Assembly: GCF_030651995.1 (NCBI RefSeq)
Contig: NZ_JAUSBN010000038.1
Location: 1-64,000 of the forward strand
Direction: 5' to 3'
DNA from: Reyranella sp.
GTDB lineage: Bacteria > Pseudomonadota > Alphaproteobacteria > Reyranellales > Reyranellaceae
DNA: 64,000 nucleotides
Shown one piece after another: positions 27,339 through 35,992 of the stretch (positions are counted from its first letter, which is position 1; each line of letters starts with the position of its first letter). The notes under the pieces were generated by a model that was not told where the DNA came from, made no database searches, and worked only from the letters and a program-made list of their open reading frames with translations. The position numbers and the translations under genes were made by a program.

Positions 27339-28157
27339 ATGCGCAGCCAGGCTGAAAAGGGACGGGTGTTTCGCCAATTGCATGAGCGGCCCGGCCTGCT
27401 GCTTCTCCCCAATCCATGGGATGCGGGGACGGCCAGGCTGCTGGAGTCGCTCGGCTTCGAGGCGCTGGCCACGACCAGCCTCGGCATGTCGAACGCGTTG
27501 GGCCGCGTCGACGGCGACAATGCGGTGAGCCGCGCCGAGCTCCTGGAGAACTGCCGCGTGATCGCGGGCGCCACCGACCTGCCGGTGAATGCCGATCTCG
27601 AGAACGGCTATGCCGACGATCCCAAGGAGGCCGCCACCATCCTGCGCGACGCGGCGGCGGCCGGAATCGTCGGCGGCTCGATCGAGGATTGGAGCGGCGA
27701 GAATATTTACGATTTCAACCACGCCGTGGAGCGTGTGGCGGCCGGCGCCGAGATGGCGCGGTCGCTGGACGTGCCCTTCACCTTCACCGCCCGGGCCGAG
27801 AACCTGATCCGTGGCGTGAAGGACCTCGACGACACGATCCGGCGCCTGCAGGCCTTCGAGAAGGCCGGCGCCGATGTTCTTTATGCGCCGGGCCTCCATG
27901 ACCTTTCGACGATGCGCACCGTGGCGTCGGAGGTAACCAAGCCGCTGAACGTCGTGATGAGCGCCGGCGATCCGGACCTGACGGCGGAGCAGATCGCGGC
28001 GACCGGCGTGAAGCGGATCAGCGTCGGCGGTGCGCTCTCCCGTCTTGCCCTGGCGGCCTTCATGAAGGGGGCGAAGGACATGAAGGCCGGCAGCTTCCGG
28101 TGGATGCGCGAGACGATGCCGACCAGTGAGCTGAAGAAGGTGTTCTCACTGAAATGA
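27339..28157 (+). CDS. PEP mutase/isocitrate lyase superfamily protein (paralogue 2)
   Basis: A 272-residue PF13714 protein, collinear and clearly homologous over its full length with the gene at 21775. Motifs are LLPNPWDAGTARLLESLGF, VNADLENGYAD (metal-binding acids), GGSIEDWSG, TARAENLIRG and AFEKAGADVLYAPGL. It lacks the KKCGH motif of isocitrate lyase. The ATG is preceded by GCGGAGGAAG, a strong ribosome-binding site. It is divergent from the MhpD-like gene, which suggests a joint pathway for a small 2-oxo acid; the substrate is unknown. Confidence 0.85.
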   Translation: MRSQAEKGRVFRQLHERPGLLLLPNPWDAGTARLLESLGFEALATTSLGMSNALGRVDGDNAVSRAELLENCRVIAGATDLPVNADLENGYADDPKEAATILRDAAAAGIVGGSIEDWSGENIYDFNHAVERVAAGAEMARSLDVPFTFTARAENLIRGVKDLDDTIRRLQAFEKAGADVLYAPGLHDLSTMRTVASEVTKPLNVVMSAGDPDLTAEQIAATGVKRISVGGALSRLALAAFMKGAKDMKAGSFRWMRETMPTSELKKVFSLK

Positions 28158-28519
28158 AGCGCAAGGCGAAGACTGGCCCCGCTCTGGCGCGGAGCTTGCT
28201 AGGCTGACGGCCCTGAGACCACAGACGATCAACGTGATCGTGAACACCCTGGTCAGGGCGGCACTGGTGGGCAAGTCTGCCGACGCCGCGCAAGGTGGCA
28301 TCCTGTGGCTCCTGCGACGGACCAGGCGTGACTCTCCTGAAGCGGTGCGGGTCGAGGAACAGGTCGTCCGACGAGGGCTGGTTGCCGTCGACATTAAATT
28401 GTCTGGGGACGGTTGAGAAGGCCGCGTGCACGCGGTGGCGGGAAGTGTAACATAAAGGTCATGAATGGCCTGTAGCAGCAGACGTTCGACAGGGGTTGAA
28501 GACCAGGGGGCTAAGGAAA
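28158..28519. other. Intergenic region before the AEP transporter
   Basis: 362 bases with no convincing gene: open frames are short and lack family features. The last ~80 bases before 28520 should hold the promoter of the phnSTU operon. AAGGA lies just before the start codon, but no clear -35/-10 pair was recognised. Confidence 0.4.
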
Positions 28520-29566
28520 ATGATCGATCGCACCATCTTGAGGCGCGCCACATTGGCGGGCGCCGCCGCACTCGCCATGTTCGGCCTGGCATCGCCGGCC
28601 TTCGCGCAGAAGACCAGGCTCACCGTCTACACCGCGCTGGAGAACGACCAGCTCGATCCGTTCAAGAAGGCCTTCGAGGCCGACAATCCAACGATCGAGA
28701 TCGCCTGGGTGCGCGATTCGACCGGCGTCGTCGCTGCCAAGCTGATGGCCGAGAAGGACAATCCGCGCGCCGACATCATCTGGGGCCTCGCCGCCTCCAA
28801 CGTCGGCCTGATGGCCTCGATGGGCATGCTCGAGCCGTACACGCCGGCCGGGGCCTCCGCGCTCAATCCGATGTTCCTGAGCGGCAAGTCGCCCCAGACC
28901 TGGGTCGGCATGGACGCCTATCTCTCGCTGGTCTGCTTCAACACGGCGGAAGGCAAGAAGGGCAACAAGCCGGTCCCGACGAGCTGGGCCGACCTGATCA
29001 AGCCGGAATACAAGGGCTCGATCGTGATGCCGAACCCGGCTTCGTCGGGCACCGGCTACCTCACCATTGCGGCATGGCTGCAGATCATGGGTGAGGAAGC
29101 GGGCTGGAAGTACATGGACGCGCTCCACCAGAACATCGCGCAATACATCCACTCGGGCTCGGCGCCCTGCGTCCAGGCGGCCAAGGGCGAGCGCCTGATC
29201 GGCATCGGCCTCGACACCCGTGGCGCCTCCGAGAAGACCAAGGGCGCGCCGCTCGAGCTGGTGGTCCCCAAGGAAGGCCTGGGCTGGGAGCTGGAAGTCA
29301 CCGCGATCGTCAAGGGCACGAAGAATCTCGACGCCGCCAAGAAGCTCGCTGACTGGGCGGCTTCCAAGAAGGCCAACGAGCTCTACGCCAAGACGTATCC
29401 CATCGTCGCCTATCCGGGCGTCGCCAACACGCCGCCGAACTATCCGCCGAACCTCGAAAAGGTGATGGTGAAGAACGACGTCGAGTGGATGGCCAAGAAC
29501 CGAGACCGAATCCTGGCGGAGTGGACGAAGCGCTACGACGGCAAGTCCGCGCCCAAGGCCAAGTGA
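28520..29566 (+). CDS. phnS: Putative 2-aminoethylphosphonate ABC transporter, periplasmic binding protein
   Basis: A 348-residue periplasmic solute-binding protein. The signal peptide is RATLAGAAALAMFGLASPAFA, cut after AFA. The mature part matches the putative AEP-binding family (TIGR03261, PhnS2 type): LTVYTALENDQLDPFKKAFE, WVRDSTGVVAAKLMAEK, ADIIWGLAASNVGL, TWVGMDAYLSLVCFNT, VMPNPASSGTGYLTIAAWLQ and YIHSGSAPC. The ATG at 28520 follows AAGGA. It leads an operon with ATPase and fused permease genes. The uptake role fits the phnWAY catabolic genes 10 kb away; Fe(III)-type binding proteins are the nearest alternative family. Confidence 0.92.
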   Translation: MIDRTILRRATLAGAAALAMFGLASPAFAQKTRLTVYTALENDQLDPFKKAFEADNPTIEIAWVRDSTGVVAAKLMAEKDNPRADIIWGLAASNVGLMASMGMLEPYTPAGASALNPMFLSGKSPQTWVGMDAYLSLVCFNTAEGKKGNKPVPTSWADLIKPEYKGSIVMPNPASSGTGYLTIAAWLQIMGEEAGWKYMDALHQNIAQYIHSGSAPCVQAAKGERLIGIGLDTRGASEKTKGAPLELVVPKEGLGWELEVTAIVKGTKNLDAAKKLADWAASKKANELYAKTYPIVAYPGVANTPPNYPPNLEKVMVKNDVEWMAKNRDRILAEWTKRYDGKSAPKAK

Positions 29567-29590
29567 CGGGACCAGTTCCGTTCAGGGCGC

Positions 29591-29656
29591 GTCATCCCGA
29601 GCGTCGCGAGGGATCTTTCGTGAGTCGCAAGGATCCTTCGCTTCGCTCAGGATGAC
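29591..29656. repeat. Short palindromic repeat between phnS and phnT
   Basis: The arms GTCATCCCGAGCG (29591-29603) and CGCTCAGGATGAC (29644-29656) pair. GAGGGATC and GGATCCTTCG lie inside. This GTCATCC...GGATGAC element is a common dispersed type. It lies within the transporter operon 10 nt before the phnT start, so it may weaken read-through and set a high PhnS to PhnT ratio. Confidence 0.7.
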
Positions 29657-29666
29657 AGTAGCTGCC

Positions 29667-30734
29667 ATGACGAACTATCTAGAGGTCCGCAACCTCTCCA
29701 AGCGGTTCGGCGATTTCTCGGCCCTCGGCGACGTCTCGCTCGACGTCGTCGAGGGCGAGTTCGTCTGCTTCCTCGGCCCCTCGGGCTGCGGGAAGACGAC
29801 GCTGCTGAGGGCCATTGCCGGCCTCGATCCACAGACCTCCGGCACGATCCGCCAGAAGGGGCGGGACGTCTCGGCCCTGCCGCCCGCGCAGCGTGACTTC
29901 GGCATCGTGTTCCAGTCCTACGCGCTGTTCCCCAACCTGAGCGTCACCGACAATGTCGGCTACGGGCTGGTGAGCCGCCGCCAGAACAGGGCTGCGATCC
30001 TGAAGCGAGTCACCGAACTGCTGGCGCTGGTCGGCCTGCCCGATGCCGGCCCGAAATATCCCGCCCAGCTCTCCGGCGGCCAGCAGCAGCGTGTGGCGCT
30101 GGCGCGCGCGCTCGCGACCTCGCCGGGCCTGCTGCTGCTCGACGAGCCGTTGTCGGCACTGGATGCCCGCGTACGTCTCAGGCTGCGTCACGAGATCAAG
30201 GCGCTGCAGCGCACGCTGGGCGTCACCACCATCATGGTGACGCACGACCAGGAGGAGGCTCTGACCATGGCCGACCGCATCGTGGTCATGAACCACGGCG
30301 CCATCGAGCAGGTCGGCACGCCGCAGGAGATCTACCGCCGGCCGGCGACCGCCTTCGTGGCCGACTTCGTGGGCTCCATGAACTTCCTCGCCGGAACCTT
30401 GATGGCGCCCGACAAGGTGCGGGTGGCCGGTGTCGATTTCGACTGCCCGGTCCAGGCCGGGCTGGCGCCCGGCCAGAAGGTGAGCCTCTGCATCCGGCCC
30501 GAGGATGTGCGGGTGCGCGACCTGCCGGCCGACATCGTCAACCGCGTGCCGGTCGAGGTGGCGGAGCTGGATTTCGTCGGCGCGTTCTGCCGCGCCACCC
30601 TGCGTGCGCAAGCCGCCGCGGACGTCGCATTGACCGCCGACTTCTCCAGCAACCTGATTCGCGATCTCGGTGTCGACATCGGCACGAAGCTCGACATCGC
30701 CCTGCCGCCCGATCGGCTCAGGGTCTTCGCCTGA
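29667..30734 (+). CDS. phnT: Putative AEP ABC transporter ATP-binding protein
   Basis: A 355-residue ABC ATPase of the PotA/FbpC/PhnT type with a C-terminal TOBE-like regulatory domain (~235-355). Walker A is GPSGCGKTT, the Q-loop is [10 protein letters not shown], the signature is [15 protein letters not shown], Walker B is [12 protein letters not shown], and the switch His is MVTHDQEEA. It matches the TIGR03265 (PhnT2) family by length and context. ATG 29667 is preferred because the upstream ATG at 29652 lies inside the palindromic repeat. It is followed 13 nt later by the permease. Confidence 0.9.
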   Translation: MTNYLEVRNLSKRFGDFSALGDVSLDVVEGEFVCFLGPSGCGKTTLLRAIAGLDPQTSGTIRQKGRDVSALPPAQRDFGIVFQSYALFPNLSVTDNVGYGLVSRRQNRAAILKRVTELLALVGLPDAGPKYPAQLSGGQQQRVALARALATSPGLLLLDEPLSALDARVRLRLRHEIKALQRTLGVTTIMVTHDQEEALTMADRIVVMNHGAIEQVGTPQEIYRRPATAFVADFVGSMNFLAGTLMAPDKVRVAGVDFDCPVQAGLAPGQKVSLCIRPEDVRVRDLPADIVNRVPVEVAELDFVGAFCRATLRAQAAADVALTADFSSNLIRDLGVDIGTKLDIALPPDRLRVFA

Positions 30735-30747
30735 TGAGGACCGGGCG

Positions 30748-32436
30748 TTGAGCCTCGCCGTGCCGGGGTTGAGGATCGGCCTGTCGCGCGACGACCTCAT
30801 GATGCGTGCCGGTGTGGTGCTGCTGGCGGGCCTGTTGCTGGTCATGCTTGGCCTGCCGTTGTGGGCGCTGCTCGCCAAGGGCTTCGAGGACCGCGACGGC
30901 AAGTTCGTCGGGCTGGCCAATTACATTTCGTACTTCTCCACGCCGGCGCTGTTCCAGTCGGCCCTGAACAGCCTTCAGGTCGCGTCGATCACAACCGCGA
31001 TCGTCGTGCCGCTGGCCTTCCTCTACGCCTATGCGCTCACGCGCACGGTGCTGCCGATGCGCTGGCTGTTCCAGGGCATCTCGCTGATTCCGATCTTCGC
31101 GCCCTCGCTGCTGCCGGGCATTGCGCTGATCTACCTGTTCGGGACGCAGGGCTTCTTCAAGGCGCTGCTGGGCGATGGCTCGATCTACGGCATCGACGGC
31201 ATCGTGATCGCGCAGGTCTTCTACTGCTTCCCGCATGCCACGCTGATCCTGACGACCGCGCTCGCCACCGCCGACGCCCGCCTCTACGAGGCCGCCGACG
31301 TGCTGGGCGCCTCCAAGCGCCGCGTGTTCTTCACGGTCACTTTGCCGGGTGCCAAGTACGGGCTGATCAGCGCTGCGCTGGTCGTGTTCACGCTGGTGAT
31401 GACCGACTTCGGCATCGCCAAGGTGATCGGCGGCAACTTCAATGTCCTTGCCACCGACGTCTACAAGAAGGTGATCGGCCAGCAGGATTTCTCCATGGGC
31501 GCCGTCGTCGGCATGGTGCTGCTGGCGCCGGCCGCACTGGCCTTCCTGGTCGACCGGCTGGTGCAGCGCAAGCAGGTGGCGCTGCTGACCGCGCGCGCCG
31601 TGCCGCTGGTGCCGCGGCCCAAGTTCGCGCGCGATCTCTTCTTCACGCTGTTCTGTCTGTTGGTCTCGGCCGCCATCCTCGCCATCCTCGGCATGGCGAT
31701 CTGGGGCTCGCTGATCAAGTACTGGCCGTACAATCTCAGCCTCACCCTCGACAACTACGACTTCGCCAAGTTCGATTCCAACGGCTGGGATTCCTACTGG
31801 AACTCGGTGCGCATGGCGCTGGGGGCGGCGGTCTTCGGCACGGTGCTGATGTTCACCGGGGCCTGGCTGAACGAAAAGACGCGCGGCTTCGGCATGATGC
31901 GCGGGGTCGTGCAGTTCCTCGCCTTCCTGCCGATGGCGGTACCGGGCCTCGTGCTGGGCCTGGGCTACATTTTCTTCTTCAACGCGCCCAACAATCCGCT
32001 CAACTTCCTCTATGCCACCATGGGCATTCTGGTGGTGAACACGGTGGCGCATTTCTACACGGTGGGCCATCTCACGGCGACGACGGCGCTGAAGCAGATC
32101 GACCCGGAGTTCGAGGCTGTATCGGCGTCGCTCAAGGTGCCGGTCTGGCGGACCTTCACGCGCGTGACGGCGCCGATCTGCCTGCCGGCCATCCTCGACA
32201 TCGCGATCTACCTGTTCGTGAACGCCATGACGACCGTGTCGTCGGTGATCTTCCTCTACGCCCCCGACACCAAGCTCGCCTCGGTGGCGGCGGTGAACAT
32301 CGAGGAGGCGGGGACGACCGCTGCCGCGGCGGCGCTCTGCGTCGTGATCGTGCTCACTTCCGCCGCGGTCAAGGCCGCCCACCTGATCGCCGACCGCTTC
32401 CTGTTCGCCCGCCTGCAGGTCTGGCGACGGCGATGA
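30748..32436 (+). CDS. phnU: Putative AEP ABC transporter permease (fused double permease)
   Basis: A 562-residue inner-membrane protein containing two BPD-type permease domains in tandem, about twelve transmembrane helices. EAA-loop motifs appear in each half: YEAADVLGASKRRVFFTVTLP (~190) and FEAVSASLKVPVWRTFTRVT (~460). It matches the fused permease of the putative AEP system (TIGR03262, PhnU2 type). The start is TTG 30748 with GAGGA seven bases upstream; there is no ATG close by. The stop overlaps the next gene's start by four bases (ATGA). Confidence 0.88.
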   Translation: MSLAVPGLRIGLSRDDLMMRAGVVLLAGLLLVMLGLPLWALLAKGFEDRDGKFVGLANYISYFSTPALFQSALNSLQVASITTAIVVPLAFLYAYALTRTVLPMRWLFQGISLIPIFAPSLLPGIALIYLFGTQGFFKALLGDGSIYGIDGIVIAQVFYCFPHATLILTTALATADARLYEAADVLGASKRRVFFTVTLPGAKYGLISAALVVFTLVMTDFGIAKVIGGNFNVLATDVYKKVIGQQDFSMGAVVGMVLLAPAALAFLVDRLVQRKQVALLTARAVPLVPRPKFARDLFFTLFCLLVSAAILAILGMAIWGSLIKYWPYNLSLTLDNYDFAKFDSNGWDSYWNSVRMALGAAVFGTVLMFTGAWLNEKTRGFGMMRGVVQFLAFLPMAVPGLVLGLGYIFFFNAPNNPLNFLYATMGILVVNTVAHFYTVGHLTATTALKQIDPEFEAVSASLKVPVWRTFTRVTAPICLPAILDIAIYLFVNAMTTVSSVIFLYAPDTKLASVAAVNIEEAGTTAAAAALCVVIVLTSAAVKAAHLIADRFLFARLQVWRRR

Positions 32437-33575
32437 AGTCAGATGTCGTGGTGATCGGGGGCGGGGCGATGGGATCGTCCGTCGCTTACCATCTGAAATC
32501 CGATCCTTCCTTTGCGGGAACGGTGACCGTGGTCGAGCGCGATCCGGCCTATACGCGGGCCTCGTCTGCCCTGTCGGCCAGTTCGATTCGTCAGCAGTTC
32601 TCGACGCCGCTCAACATCCATCTGTCGCGCTTCGGGATCGGCTTCCTGCGGCGATCCCGCGAGTTGCTGGGCGTCGATCTCGGTCTCCGGGAGCCCGGTT
32701 ATCTCTTCCTCGCGAGCCCGGCCGGGGAGGCCGTGTTGCGCGCGAACCATCATGTGCAGAAGGGCGAGGGATGCTCGGTCGAACTCCTCGATCTGGCGGC
32801 GTTGAAGACCCGCTTTCCCTGGATCTCGGAGGAGGGGCTGGCGCTCGGCTCTCACGGCACGGCCAATGAGGGCTGGTTCGACGGGCCGTCCCTTATGCAG
32901 GGCTTCCGGCAGACGGCGCGCGCCCTCGGCGCGATCTACGTTGCCGACGAGGTCGTGTCGTTCGATGCCGGCGGCGTCGATCTGAAGGAGGGCGGGCGGC
33001 TGGAAGCGCGTACCGTCGTGTTGGCGGCGGGACCGTGGTCCGGCGAGGTGGCGGCACGATCTTGTATCGCACTACCGGTCGAGCCACGCCGGCGTTCGGT
33101 CTTCGTCTTCGACGTCCGCGAGGCGCCGGGCCTGACGCCGCTCACCATCGACCCGTCGGGCACCTGGTTCCGGCCGGAGGGTCGCTTCTACATCGCCGGC
33201 ACCACGCCGGCCGAGGGCAATGATCTGCCCGGCGCGCCGCTCGAGGTGCAGCACTCCGAATGGGACGAGATCGTCTGGCCGACCCTGGCCGCCCGCGTGC
33301 CGGCCTTCGAGGCGGCCAAGGTCGTGAACTCCTGGGCGGGCTACTACGAGTACAACACGTTCGACCAGAACGGCATCGTGGGCCGGCATCCGGAAATCGA
33401 GAATCTGATCTTCGCCACGGGCTTCTCCGGCCACGGCATCCAGCAGTCGCCGGCCGTGGGCCGCGCCGTCGCCGAGCTGATCGTGCATGGGAGCTATCGC
33501 ACCCTCGACCTCAGTCCTTTTGGTTATGACCGCCTCTCCGCCGGCCGGCCTATCCGGGAACTCAACGTCGTGTGA
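32433..33575 (+). CDS. FAD-dependent amine/amino-acid oxidoreductase (DAO family)
   Basis: A 380-residue DAO-fold flavoprotein. The FAD motif is VVVIGGGAMGSSVAYHL at residues ~4-20; the C-terminal FATGFSGHGIQQSPAVGRAVAELI is the second FAD contact. ASSALSASSIRQQFSTPLN resembles FOXRED1/sarcosine-oxidase-like enzymes. It is translationally coupled to the AEP permease (ATGA), so the substrate is probably something the transporter brings in. An N-alkylated aminophosphonate (PbfD-like chemistry) or an ordinary secondary amine are both possible; this is inference. RidA at 24404 could remove imine products. Confidence 0.85.
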   Translation: MKSDVVVIGGGAMGSSVAYHLKSDPSFAGTVTVVERDPAYTRASSALSASSIRQQFSTPLNIHLSRFGIGFLRRSRELLGVDLGLREPGYLFLASPAGEAVLRANHHVQKGEGCSVELLDLAALKTRFPWISEEGLALGSHGTANEGWFDGPSLMQGFRQTARALGAIYVADEVVSFDAGGVDLKEGGRLEARTVVLAAGPWSGEVAARSCIALPVEPRRRSVFVFDVREAPGLTPLTIDPSGTWFRPEGRFYIAGTTPAEGNDLPGAPLEVQHSEWDEIVWPTLAARVPAFEAAKVVNSWAGYYEYNTFDQNGIVGRHPEIENLIFATGFSGHGIQQSPAVGRAVAELIVHGSYRTLDLSPFGYDRLSAGRPIRELNVV

Positions 33576-33604
33576 TACTCGGGGCCTCACGCGAGGAGAG
33601 TGAC

Positions 33605-34942
33605 GTGCCCGATCAAGCGCTGGTGAATTCGGATCTGCAATCGGCCCTGACGGAGGCCAGGCAGGCCTATGTCGACCGCAATCCCAAGAGCTTTGCCCGC
33701 CATCAGGATGCCTGCGTTGCCATGCCCGGCGGCAACACCCGCACCACCTTGCACAATTCGCCGTTTCCGCTGACCGTCGTCCGCGGCGAGGGCTGCCGGC
33801 TGTGGGACGCTGACGGCCACGAATATATCGACGTGCTGGGCGAATATACCGCCGGCATCTACGGCCACTCCCATCCGGTGATCCGCGCCGCCATCGACCG
33901 CGCGCTGAACCACGGCTGGAACTATGGCGGCCGCAACGAGAACGAGAGCAAGCTCGCCCAGCTGATCGCCGACCGCATGCCGTCGATCGACCTGGTGCGC
34001 TTCACCAACTCCGGCACCGAGGGCAACGTGATGGCGCTGGCCGGCGCCCGCGTCTTCGCCCAGCGCAAGGGCCGGACCAAGGCCACCAAGGTCATGGTCT
34101 TCCATGGCGGCTATCACGGCGGCGTGCTCTACTTCGTAAGCGGCGGCAGCCCCGTGAACATGCCCTACGAGTATGTCGTGGCGCCCTACAACGACATCGA
34201 GGGCACCCGGACGCTGCTGGCCAAGCACGGCGAGGAGCTGTTTGCCGTCCTGCTGGAGCCGATGCAGGGCAGCCATGGCTGCCTGCCGGGCGACGTCGAG
34301 TTCCTGAAGGCGGTGCGCGAGGAGACCAAGGCGCGCGGCATCACCATGATCTTCGACGAGGTCATGACCTCGCGCCTCTCGCCGGGCGGCCTGCAGGCCA
34401 AGCACGGCGTGATCCCCGACATGACGACGCTCGGCAAGTATATCGGCGGCGGCATGTCGTTCGGTGCCTTCGGCGGCAAGCGCGAGATCATGGAGCTGTT
34501 CGACCCGACCAAGCCGGACTCGCTGCCGCATGCCGGCACGTTCAACAACAATGCGCTGACCATGGCGGCGGGCGTCGCGGGCTATGGCGAGGTCTACACG
34601 GCGGAGGCCGCCAAGGAATTGAACGACCGCGGCGACAAAATCCGCGAGCGTTTGAACGAAATCTGCCGGAAGGCGGGCGTGGCTTTCCAGTTCTCCGGCA
34701 TCGGCTCGATGATGACGGCCCACGCCACGGCGCGACCGATCAAGATGGCGGCGGACATCGCCTCGTCGAACCAGGACGCGAAGGAACTGTTCTTCTTCGA
34801 CATGAGCGCCGCCGGCATCTGGATCGCCCGCCGCGGCTTCGTGGCGCTGAACATCATGATCGGTGAGGCCGAGGGCGCCCGCTTCGTGGCGGCCGTCGAG
34901 GAATTCGTTTCGGCGCGAAAGGCCCTTTTGCAGCCGTCGTAA
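33605..34942 (+). CDS. Class III PLP aminotransferase-fold enzyme (glutamate-1-semialdehyde aminomutase-like)
   Basis: A 445-residue fold-type I, class III PLP enzyme. Blocks seen are WDADGHEYIDVLGEYTAGIYG, VRFTNSGTEGNVMALAGAR, VFHGGYHGG, MIFDEVMTSRLSPGG and the PLP Lys in TTLGKYIGGGMSFGAFGG. TFNNNALTMAAG follows. GTG 33605 is chosen because GAGGAG lies seven bases before it; an earlier in-frame GTG at 33572 overlaps the previous gene. It follows the AEP-linked oxidase by 29 nt and precedes agmatinase by 18 nt. It could be an omega-amino-acid transaminase, or a PbfA-type hydroxy-AEP ammonia-lyase, which shares this fold. The second reading is speculative. Confidence 0.85.
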   Translation: MPDQALVNSDLQSALTEARQAYVDRNPKSFARHQDACVAMPGGNTRTTLHNSPFPLTVVRGEGCRLWDADGHEYIDVLGEYTAGIYGHSHPVIRAAIDRALNHGWNYGGRNENESKLAQLIADRMPSIDLVRFTNSGTEGNVMALAGARVFAQRKGRTKATKVMVFHGGYHGGVLYFVSGGSPVNMPYEYVVAPYNDIEGTRTLLAKHGEELFAVLLEPMQGSHGCLPGDVEFLKAVREETKARGITMIFDEVMTSRLSPGGLQAKHGVIPDMTTLGKYIGGGMSFGAFGGKREIMELFDPTKPDSLPHAGTFNNNALTMAAGVAGYGEVYTAEAAKELNDRGDKIRERLNEICRKAGVAFQFSGIGSMMTAHATARPIKMAADIASSNQDAKELFFFDMSAAGIWIARRGFVALNIMIGEAEGARFVAAVEEFVSARKALLQPS

Positions 34943-34960
34943 CGGCTTACAGTGGGGGGG

Positions 34961-35935
34961 ATGACCAGAAGCCAGGACTTCCCCCAGCCGGTCGCCGGCA
35001 CCGTGGTGCCGCGCTTCGGCGACGTCGCCACCTTCATGCGCCTGCCGCTGTTCCGCGACCCGGCGGAGGTCGAGATCGGCATGGTGGGCGTGCCGTGGGA
35101 TGGTGGCACGACCAACCGTCCCGGCGCGCGGCATGGGCCGCGCCAGATGCGCGACCTCTCGACGATGATGCGGCGCATCCACCACGTGACGGGCGTTGCC
35201 CCCTACGAACTGGCCCGGTGCGGCGACCTGGGTGACGCGCCGGTCAATCCCGCCAGCCTCGACGATTCGCTCGACCGCATCGAGAAGCACTATGCCAGGC
35301 TGCATGCCGCCGGCGTGGTGCCGCTGTCGGCCGGCGGCGACCACCTGATCACGCTGCCGATCATGCGCGGCATCCGCAAAGGCCTGCCGCCACTCGGCAT
35401 GGTCCATTTCGACGCCCACAGCGACACCTGGGACACCTACTTCGGCGGCTTCAAGTACACGCACGGCACGCCGTTCCGCCGCGCCGTGGAGGAGGGGCTG
35501 CTCGACCCGAAGCGGGTGGTGCAGATCGGCATCCGCGGCTCGCTCTACAAGGCCGACGACAACCAGTGGGCGCTCGATCAAGGCATGCGCGTCATCACCA
35601 TCGAGGAGTATTTCGACCTCGGCGTCGAGAAGGTGATCGCGGAGGCGCGCCGCGTCGTCGGCACCGGCCCGACCTATGTGAGCTTCGATGTCGACGGCCT
35701 CGACCCCGCCTATGCGCCGGGCACCGGCACGCCCGAGATCGGCGGGTACACCCCGCACGAGGCGCAACGCATGCTGCGCGGCCTGCGTGGCCTCGACCTG
35801 GTCGGCGGCGACGTCGTCGAAGTGTCGCCGCCCTTCGACATGAGCGGCAACACCGCGCTCGTGGGCGTCACGATGATGTGGGAGATCCTCTGCCTGCTCT
35901 CCGAATCGGTGGCGAAGCGGAAGGGGCGCATCTGA
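34961..35935 (+). CDS. Agmatinase/ureohydrolase family protein
   Basis: A 324-residue arginase-superfamily enzyme. Mn-binding motifs are intact: AGGDHLIT, MVHFDAHSDTWD and SFDVDGLDPAYAPGTGTPE. The VPWDGGTTNRPGARHGPRQ block places it in the agmatinase/guanidinobutyrase group, which releases urea from guanidino compounds. ATG 34961 is preceded by a G-rich Shine-Dalgarno run. It is likely in one transcript with the PLP enzyme before it, as in guanidino-acid or polyamine catabolism. The exact guanidino substrate is unknown. Confidence 0.9.
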   Translation: MTRSQDFPQPVAGTVVPRFGDVATFMRLPLFRDPAEVEIGMVGVPWDGGTTNRPGARHGPRQMRDLSTMMRRIHHVTGVAPYELARCGDLGDAPVNPASLDDSLDRIEKHYARLHAAGVVPLSAGGDHLITLPIMRGIRKGLPPLGMVHFDAHSDTWDTYFGGFKYTHGTPFRRAVEEGLLDPKRVVQIGIRGSLYKADDNQWALDQGMRVITIEEYFDLGVEKVIAEARRVVGTGPTYVSFDVDGLDPAYAPGTGTPEIGGYTPHEAQRMLRGLRGLDLVGGDVVEVSPPFDMSGNTALVGVTMMWEILCLLSESVAKRKGRI

Positions 35936-35992
35936 CGGTCCGCGCCCGGGCGGGGATGGCGTCCGTCCGGGTGACGGCGCTATCCTCGGAGT

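Noticed and set aside
21775..28157. Phosphonopyruvate mutase or hydrolase, i.e. phosphonate biosynthesis
   Set aside because: There is no phosphonopyruvate decarboxylase or downstream tailoring gene; motifs fit the generic PF13714 branch.
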